Shown here piece by piece: positions 58,899-64,000 of a stretch of 64,000 bases of DNA (position 1 is the first letter of the stretch; each line of letters begins with the position of its first letter). The stretch spans positions 1-64,000 of the forward strand of contig JBEKJP010000005.1 of NCBI GenBank assembly GCA_050011155.1, in the 5' to 3' direction. The position numbers and the translations under genes are program-made. Source of the DNA: Palsa-504 sp050011155. GTDB taxonomy: Bacteria > Actinomycetota > Actinomycetes > Streptosporangiales > Streptosporangiaceae. The notes under the pieces are model-generated. The model ran no database searches. It worked only from the letters and a program-made list of their open reading frames with translations, and was not told the DNA's origin.

Positions 58899-60004
58899 GC
58901 CTCTTCCCCGACGGCAGGCTCCGAGGGCGCGGACACCAGCACGGGATCGCGCCGGATGGTCAGCGTGACGCGGCCGCCCGCGGTCAGGGTGGTCGCGTCC
59001 GATGTGGGGAGCTGGGCGAGGACCGTGGTGCCGCCCAGGTCGACCGTGACCCGGCTGGTCGCGCCCAGGAAGGTGACGGCGATGACGGTGCCCGTCAGCA
59101 GGCCCGCTTCCGCCGTGGCGTCCGACGCCAGGCCTACCGCTTCCGGCCGGACCAGCGCCACCACCTGGCCGTCGGGAACGTCGCGCTCCACCAGCGGCAG
59201 CGTGATGCCGCGGACGGTTACCTCGCCGCCCTTGACCTCGCCGTCCAGCCGGTTGGACAGGCCGACGAACTCGGCCACGAACGCGGTCGCCGGGCGCGAG
59301 TAGACCTCGGTGGGCGGCGCGAGCTGCTCCAGGCGGCCGTCGCGCATGACACCGACCCGGTCCGCGATGGCCAGCGCCTCCTCCTGGTCGTGGGTGACGA
59401 ACAGCGTCGTGATCCCCACCTCGAGCTGGATCCGGCGGATCTCGTCCCGCAGCTGGGCCCGGACCTTCGCGTCCAGCGCGGACAGCGGCTCGTCAAGCAG
59501 CAGCACCTGAGGCTCGATGGCCAGGGCGCGGGCCAGGGCGACCCGCTGCTGCTGGCCGCCGGACAGCTGGTGCGGATACCGGTCCGCCTGGACCGAGAGC
59601 CCGACCAGGTCGAGCATCTCCAGCGCGCGCTTGTCCCGCTGGGCCGCGTTCACCTTGCGCAGCCGCAGCCCGAAGGCCACGTTCTGGCGCACCGTCATAT
59701 GCGGGAACAGCGAGTAAGCCTGGAACACCATGCCCATGTCGCGCTTGGCCGCCGAGACGTGGGTGATGTCCCGGCCGCCGACGGTGATCCGCCCGGTATC
59801 GGCGTCCTCGAGGCCGGCCAGCAGCCGCAGCGTGGTGGTCTTGCCGCAGCCCGACGGGCCGAGCAGCGCGATCAGCTCGCCCGGCGCCAAGGTCAGGTCC
59901 AGCTGGTCGAGCGCGACGACGGGGCCGTAGTGCCGGCTCAGGCCTTCCAGCCGTACCTCCACGGCGGTCCGGGTCGTCGTCCTGGCTTCTGGTGCGGCAG
60001 TCAC
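58895..60004 (-). CDS. ABC importer ATPase, PotA/FbpC-like
   Basis: The product is 369 aa. Walker A is LLGPSGCGKTTTLRLLAG, signature LSGGQQQRVALARALA, Walker B VLLLDEPLSALD and H-loop FVTHDQEEAL. A C-terminal TOBE-type domain starts near residue 270. This is the ATPase of the importer with the two permeases upstream. The family serves polyamines, Fe3+, thiamine, sulfate or phosphonates. Ten bp separate it from the permease gene. Confidence 0.94.
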   Translation of the reverse strand: MTAAPEARTTTRTAVEVRLEGLSRHYGPVVALDQLDLTLAPGELIALLGPSGCGKTTTLRLLAGLEDADTGRITVGGRDITHVSAAKRDMGMVFQAYSLFPHMTVRQNVAFGLRLRKVNAAQRDKRALEMLDLVGLSVQADRYPHQLSGGQQQRVALARALAIEPQVLLLDEPLSALDAKVRAQLRDEIRRIQLEVGITTLFVTHDQEEALAIADRVGVMRDGRLEQLAPPTEVYSRPATAFVAEFVGLSNRLDGEVKGGEVTVRGITLPLVERDVPDGQVVALVRPEAVGLASDATAEAGLLTGTVIAVTFLGATSRVTVDLGGTTVLAQLPTSDATTLTAGGRVTLTIRRDPVLVSAPSEPAVGEEA

Positions 60005-60014
60005 GGGGTGTACC

Positions 60015-60878
60015 TCATCCCCGGCCGCGTCGGCGGCGGCCAGCGTAGGACAGGATCAGCAGCAGGACGAAGGCGAACAGCAGCGCGGCCGTCGAGGTGG
60101 AGAAGATGACCCCGGCGTTCGGCGTGTTCCGGCTGATGGAGTACAGCTCAACCGACAGGTTGTTGTACAGCAGCAGGAAGGCGACGGTGAACTCGCCGAG
60201 CACGAGCGAGCAGGTCAGCAACAGCGCGTTCAGGATCGCCTGCCGCATGTTCGGCACGATGACCCGGACCATCACCGTGAACCAGCTCGCCCCGAGGCTG
60301 CGCGCGGCCTCGGACAGGGTGGGCACGTCGATGGCGCTCAGGCCGGCCGCCAGCGACCGGTAGGCATAGGGCAGCGCCAGGATCACGTAGATCCAGAACA
60401 GCATCAGCGAGGACAGGCTGTAGTGCTGGATCCGGTTGTAGATCGGGCCGAGTCCCACCACCAGCACGATGGCCGGGATGGTGAGCGGCAGCAGGGAGAG
60501 GAACTCCATGGTGCGGGCCAGCCACTGCACCCGCAGCCGGACCCAGATCATCGTCGGCACCAGCAGCACCAGCGTGACCACGCTGGTGATGACGGCCAGC
60601 TCCAGGGTGATCTCGATCGAGCTCACGAGCGGAGGGACGCCCTCGCCCTGGAAGGAGGCGATCTGCTTCCAGGCCGCCCCCGACCAGGTGCCGAGCTTGG
60701 CACCCTCCAGGGAGAACCGGAGCATGGCCAGCATCGGCAGCAGGAAGAACAGCCCGAAGATCGTGAACACCACGTAGCGGTAGGCGTTCAGCCGCCGCTT
60801 GCGGCTGGCGTGCATGCCGCGCGGCCGGGCGGCCGCCGTCCGGGCCGGCGTCTCGCCGACCGAGGTCACCGCAGCCAT
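60015..60878 (-). CDS. ABC importer permease, PotC-like
   Basis: The product is 287 aa from the ATG at 60878, which overlaps the other permease by 13 bp. A 532-aa frame ending here is mostly a shadow. VVFTIFGLFFLLPMLAMLRF is helix 1 and the EAA loop is LSEAARSLGASWFTVMVRVI. Six helices are visible. It pairs with the PotB-like permease. Confidence 0.93.
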   Translation of the reverse strand: MAAVTSVGETPARTAAARPRGMHASRKRRLNAYRYVVFTIFGLFFLLPMLAMLRFSLEGAKLGTWSGAAWKQIASFQGEGVPPLVSSIEITLELAVITSVVTLVLLVPTMIWVRLRVQWLARTMEFLSLLPLTIPAIVLVVGLGPIYNRIQHYSLSSLMLFWIYVILALPYAYRSLAAGLSAIDVPTLSEAARSLGASWFTVMVRVIVPNMRQAILNALLLTCSLVLGEFTVAFLLLYNNLSVELYSISRNTPNAGVIFSTSTAALLFAFVLLLILSYAGRRRRGRG

Positions 60879-61732
60879 CGGGCCGCCCTCCGCTGCAGCA
60901 AGGCGTATCCGGTCATGATGATGGCCACGCCGATGATCATGCCGAAGGCGAGGAGGTCGGCCACGTTGACGTTGCTGAGGCCCACCTCGCTGGACAGCGC
61001 GGTGCTGATCTGCTGCGGCACGATGTACGCGATCTGGTTCTCCCAGGCCGCGATGGTGGCGAAGGCGGACAGCGCGTTCGCGAACAGCAGCAGCAGGCCG
61101 CCGAGGAAGGCCGGCATCAGCAGCGGGCCGCCGACGTAGCGCCAGTACTGCCAGGCGGACGCGCCCAGGTTCTCCGAGGCCTCCCGCCACTGGACCTTCA
61201 CGCCGTCGATGGCGGGCAGGAAGACCAGCACCATCAGCGGGATCTGGAAGTAGGCGTAGATCACCGTGATGCCCCACGGGAAGCTGTAGAACCAGCTGGC
61301 GTGGAACAGCAGCCCGACCGGGCCGATCAGGACCAGGAAGGCGAACGCCAGCGTGACGCCGCCGGTCTGGGCCAGCACGCCCGAGCCGGCCAGGTACAGG
61401 CGCCGGACCACGCCGTCGGGGTTGCCCGACGCTATCGCGTAGGCCAGGATCGCGCCGAACACCGCCCCGATCACCGAGGACAGGACGCACAGCTTGAACG
61501 AGCCGATGAAGTAGCCGCGCACCAGCGGATCGCCGAGCTTGCTGACGTTGGCGAAGGCCCAGCTGCCGTTCGGGTTCTTCAGCGAGTCGACGATCACGAT
61601 CGCGGTCGGCCACAGCAGGAAGACGGCGACGTAGGCGAGGAAGGGGACGGTCCCGGCCCAGGCGGGGGCGGACAGCCGGCGCCCGGCCCTCACGGGCCGG
61701 GCGCCGGTTTCATTGGTCGCAGCGACAGCCAC
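60866..61732 (-). CDS. ABC importer permease, PotB-like
   Basis: The product is 288 aa. Helix 1 is VPFLAYVAVFLLWPTAIVIV. The EAA loop reads WREASENLGASAWQYWRYVG and GGPLLMPAFLGGLLLLFANA follows. It forms the heterodimeric channel with the PotC-like permease. Its start is 9 bp after the binding-protein stop. Confidence 0.93.
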   Translation of the reverse strand: MAVAATNETGARPVRAGRRLSAPAWAGTVPFLAYVAVFLLWPTAIVIVDSLKNPNGSWAFANVSKLGDPLVRGYFIGSFKLCVLSSVIGAVFGAILAYAIASGNPDGVVRRLYLAGSGVLAQTGGVTLAFAFLVLIGPVGLLFHASWFYSFPWGITVIYAYFQIPLMVLVFLPAIDGVKVQWREASENLGASAWQYWRYVGGPLLMPAFLGGLLLLFANALSAFATIAAWENQIAYIVPQQISTALSSEVGLSNVNVADLLAFGMIIGVAIIMTGYALLQRRAARWLR

Positions 61733-61741
61733 GTTCCCTCG

Positions 61742-62863
61742 CTAGCTAACGGCCTTCGCCCAGTTCGCCGCCAGGAAGTTGGCGGCGTCCGTGTTCTGGG
61801 ACGAGCTGAGGAAGACGGGGGTGCCGGTCACCGCGGGCAGCTGGCTGGCCGCGGCCTTGTCGATGGAGCCGTCGGACTGCATGGCCTGCTGCTCCACCGG
61901 CCGGGCGCCGCCCTGGAGCCAGAGGTTCTGCCCGCCGTCGGCCGCCTGCGAGTAGAGGAACTCCTCCCACAGCCGGGCCGCGGCCGGGTGCGGCGCGCCC
62001 TTGTTGATGGCCTGCGAGTAGTACCCGCCCAGGACCGCGTTCTGCGGGATGAACACCTTCCAGTTCGATACGCCCACGTAACTCGGCAGGTTGAGGTAGT
62101 CCCAGTTGAACACCACCTTGGTGGTGCCCGCCTTGATCGTGGCCCCGGTCGCCTGCACCGGGTTGAAGTTGCCGGCCGCCTTGAGCTTCTTGAAGAAGTC
62201 GACGCCCTGGGAGATGCTGCTGGCCGAGCCGCCTTCGGCCAGGCTGGCCATCATGACGCCGTTCAGCGCGGCGTTGGCCGCGGTCGGGTTGCCGTTCAGC
62301 GCCACCGCGCCCTTGAACTTCGGCCCGAGCAGGTCGTTCAGCGAGGTGATGGTGCCGTAACTGCTCGAGTACCCGACCGCCATGTAGCCGCCGTAATCCT
62401 CGACCCACAGGCCGGTGGACTCCTTCTGCGCCGACGGGATCGAGGACCACGTCGCGACCTCGTACGGGGCGAACAAGCTGGTGTTGGCCAGCGCGACGGC
62501 CTGGCCCACGTCCACGACGTCTGGTGCCTTAGCCGTGCCGTGCTCCGACTTGATCGCGTCGACCTCCTGCTGGCTGGAGCCGTCAGGCAGGGCAGAGTTG
62601 ATCTTGATGCCGTACTTGGCGGTGAAGGCCTTCAGGATGTTGCCGTAGTTCGCCCACGTCGGCGGCAGCGCGATGACGTTGAGCGTGCCCTCCTTCTTGG
62701 CCGCCGCGACGAGCGCGTTCATGCCGCCTCCGGCCGCGGCCGAGGTCTCGTTGGCCCAGTTGGTGCCGCCGCTCGAACCCCCGGAACCCGAGGACGAGCA
62801 GCCGGCCGCGAGCAGCGCCGCGGCGGCGACGCCCGCGAGCGCGAGTCGATGTGAGGATCTCAC
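61742..62863 (-). CDS. Substrate-binding lipoprotein of the phosphoesterase-linked ABC importer
   Basis: The product is 373 aa. The signal peptide and lipobox LLAAGC place the lipidated Cys at residue 22. The mature part follows AfuA/PotD-type folds: KEGTLNVIALPPTWANYGNI, GSSQQEVDAIKSEHGTAKAP and DVVDVGQAVALAN. The conserved FNWDYLNLPSYVG lies in the second lobe. No residue set reveals the ligand. It is the first gene of the LacI-controlled operon, and the ATPase and phosphoesterase are last. Confidence 0.93.
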   Translation of the reverse strand: MRSSHRLALAGVAAAALLAAGCSSSGSGGSSGGTNWANETSAAAGGGMNALVAAAKKEGTLNVIALPPTWANYGNILKAFTAKYGIKINSALPDGSSQQEVDAIKSEHGTAKAPDVVDVGQAVALANTSLFAPYEVATWSSIPSAQKESTGLWVEDYGGYMAVGYSSSYGTITSLNDLLGPKFKGAVALNGNPTAANAALNGVMMASLAEGGSASSISQGVDFFKKLKAAGNFNPVQATGATIKAGTTKVVFNWDYLNLPSYVGVSNWKVFIPQNAVLGGYYSQAINKGAPHPAAARLWEEFLYSQAADGGQNLWLQGGARPVEQQAMQSDGSIDKAAASQLPAVTGTPVFLSSSQNTDAANFLAANWAKAVS

Positions 62864-62956
62864 CAGTGCCTCCTGAAAAGCTTCCCTAACCCGAGGTCGA
62901 TGGCTGCCCGAAAAGGCCCGGCCCGAAGGCCCTGCCGCAAAGGCGCGACAGCGCTA

Positions 62957-63025
62957 CCTAAACGGTTCGCCCGGATACCTCTCCCCCAGCTAATTGTGCA
63001 GGATAAACGCACCTAAAACGTTTAG
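62957..63025. promoter_or_regulatory. Two LacI-type operators upstream of the importer operon
   Basis: CTAAACGGTTCG (near 62958-62969) and CTAAAACGTTTAG (63013-63025) each centre on the LacI-family core AAACG(G/T)TT. Their centres are 56 bp apart, about 5.3 helical turns, so DNA looping is possible. They lie between the lacI-like gene end and the binding-protein start, 94-162 bp upstream of that ATG. Confidence 0.6.
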
Positions 63026-63105
63026 CGTTCGCATGCTCACATACCCGTCGCGAGGGTGTCAAGACTCGTTACCGAGTTGCCGCCCTGAGCCGGGTAAACA
63101 GCTGG

Positions 63106-64000
63106 TTAACGGGCGGGCGGGCCTTGGAGAGCCGGCGGCCGCTGAAGGGAGGGGCGCTCGACCAGTTCGACCGGGGCGACGTAGTCGCCGGAACCGCCGG
63201 TACCGAGCAGGCGCGCCATCAGCGCCCGGCCCATTTCCCGGCCGTCCAGCCGAATGGTCGCCAGCGGCGGGTCGAGCAATTCCGAGGTCGGCAGGTCGTC
63301 ATGCCCGATGACAGAGACATCGGGCCCGACCCGCAGGCCCAGATCCCGGGCCATCTGGTAGATGCCGAGCGCGGTGTAGTCGGAGTTGGTGATGATCGCG
63401 GTGGGCGGGTGCGGCTGGGCCAGCAGCGCCCCGGCGGCCTTGCGCACGTCGGCGATCGTAAGCGGCGACCGCATGATGACCGGCTCGAGGCCGAGTCCGC
63501 GGGCCAGCCGCCGGAAATGGCGCAGCCGGTCCGGGTCGGCCACCAGGCCGCGGGGCGCGGACACGAAGGCCACGCGGGAGTGGCCGAGCGCGGCCAGCCT
63601 GCGCATGGCCAGTCCGACCCCGGTCGCGTTGTCGGGATACACCCGCGGCACGCCGGCCAGGCCCTCCACGGCCGCGTTCAGCGCCACCACCGGCGCACCC
63701 GGGCGCAGTTCCTGCCACAGCCGCAGCGACTCGCCCCGGCCGACCGGGGCGATGGCCAGCCCGGCGATCCGCTGGGCCGCCAGCTCCTGGACCAGCCGTT
63801 GCTCACGTTCGGCCGAGTAGTGCGAGTCGAGCAGGAGCAGGGTGGCCCCGGCCTCGCTGGCCGCCCGCTCGGCCCCGGTCAGCACCTCGAGGAAGAAGGG
63901 ATTGCTGAAGTTGCGGATGACCAGCCCGTAGGTGGTGGTGCGGCCCCGCCGCAGCGCCTGCGCCTGCGGGTTGGCCCGGTAGCCGAGCTCGGTCGCGGCC
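63106..64000 (-). CDS. LacI-family transcriptional regulator (partial)
   Basis: The gene continues past the right edge; about 298 residues are visible, lacking the N-terminal helix-turn-helix. The start of the visible part reads AATELGYRANPQAQALRRGR, the end of the hinge that follows the DNA-binding domain, and then TYGLVIRNFSNPFFLEVLTG. The sugar-binding-like core is complete (DNATGVGLAMRRLAALGHSR, TAIITNSDYTALGIYQMARD, SVIGHDDL). It is the likely repressor of the downstream importer operon through the sites at 62957-63025. Confidence 0.93.
   Translation of the reverse strand, partial: AATELGYRANPQAQALRRGRTTTYGLVIRNFSNPFFLEVLTGAERAASEAGATLLLLDSHYSAEREQRLVQELAAQRIAGLAIAPVGRGESLRLWQELRPGAPVVALNAAVEGLAGVPRVYPDNATGVGLAMRRLAALGHSRVAFVSAPRGLVADPDRLRHFRRLARGLGLEPVIMRSPLTIADVRKAAGALLAQPHPPTAIITNSDYTALGIYQMARDLGLRVGPDVSVIGHDDLPTSELLDPPLATIRLDGREMGRALMARLLGTGGSGDYVAPVELVERPSLQRPPALQGPPAR

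Noticed and set aside
60881..61613. Long N-terminal extension of the PotC-like permease frame (532-aa reading)
   Set aside because: It is a shadow of the upstream permease; composition is Arg/Gly-rich and the real start is the ATG at 60878.

Overview
The window is high-GC actinobacterial chromosome. The evidence is strong G/C third-position bias, a run of actinomycete-specific families (DUF222/HNH, DUF3040, Rv2578c-type radical SAM, DUF5753/DUF397 pair, ANTAR, F420-type LLM enzyme, mycofactocin genes), many genes joined by ATGA overlaps, and several starts that look leaderless. I cannot place it to genus. It reads as ordinary chromosome with many regulators and transporters; there is no plasmid or phage backbone, no rRNA or tRNA, and no CRISPR array.

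Layout. 1-2.5 kb: the frameshifted tail of a DUF222/HNH gene, then a MoxR ATPase and VWA pair resembling CoxD/CoxE. 2.6-10 kb: isochorismate synthase, an MMPL exporter, an SRPBCC-ArsR-DUF899 operon behind two palindromic operators, and a radical SAM gene whose 4Fe-4S cysteine motif is split by a LAGLIDADG intein. 10-26 kb: efflux country, with four DHA2-type MFS exporters, a sugar ABC operon, a Crp/Fnr regulator, an FmdB zinc ribbon, a TMEM175-like channel, a DUF1003 protein and a NarL-type two-component pair. 26-31 kb: an ECF sigma factor with an NTF2-like tail, a RibD-like reductase, and the mycofactocin genes mftF and mftD converging on a 14-bp minisatellite. 31-32.8 kb: a lower-GC island with an orphan IF-2 N-terminal-domain protein and a repeat-bounded stretch holding a long palindrome.

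32.8-40.5 kb is the most interesting block: one tightly overlapped operon, read leftward, of SWIM zinc finger, DUF5691, MoxR AAA+, DUF5682, VWA and DinB-like proteins. It looks like a complete chaperone-type machine with no known client. 40.6-48.8 kb: quinone oxidoreductase, LON-like protein, an unknown membrane-associated protein coupled to an LLM oxidoreductase, an M20 peptidase, a roughly 1.1-kb empty gap, a divergent thioesterase/HxlR pair with mirror-image leaderless promoters, and an aldehyde dehydrogenase. 48.9-55 kb: an XRE-DUF5753/DUF397 pair, a cyclase-NB-ARC-TPR STAND protein and an AAA+ ATPase with an unrecognised N-terminal half. 55-57 kb: GAF-ANTAR, STAS and tyrosine phosphatase genes. 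57.2-64 kb: a LacI-controlled ABC importer operon ending in a calcineurin-like phosphoesterase, which suggests uptake and hydrolysis of a phosphoester or phosphonate-like compound; the LacI gene runs off the right edge.

Short tandem duplications of 13-21 bp occur at five places at gene ends or in promoters, and several convergent genes carry antisense C-terminal tails. Identifications come from reading protein motifs. No database search was run, so family names rest on recalled motif patterns.
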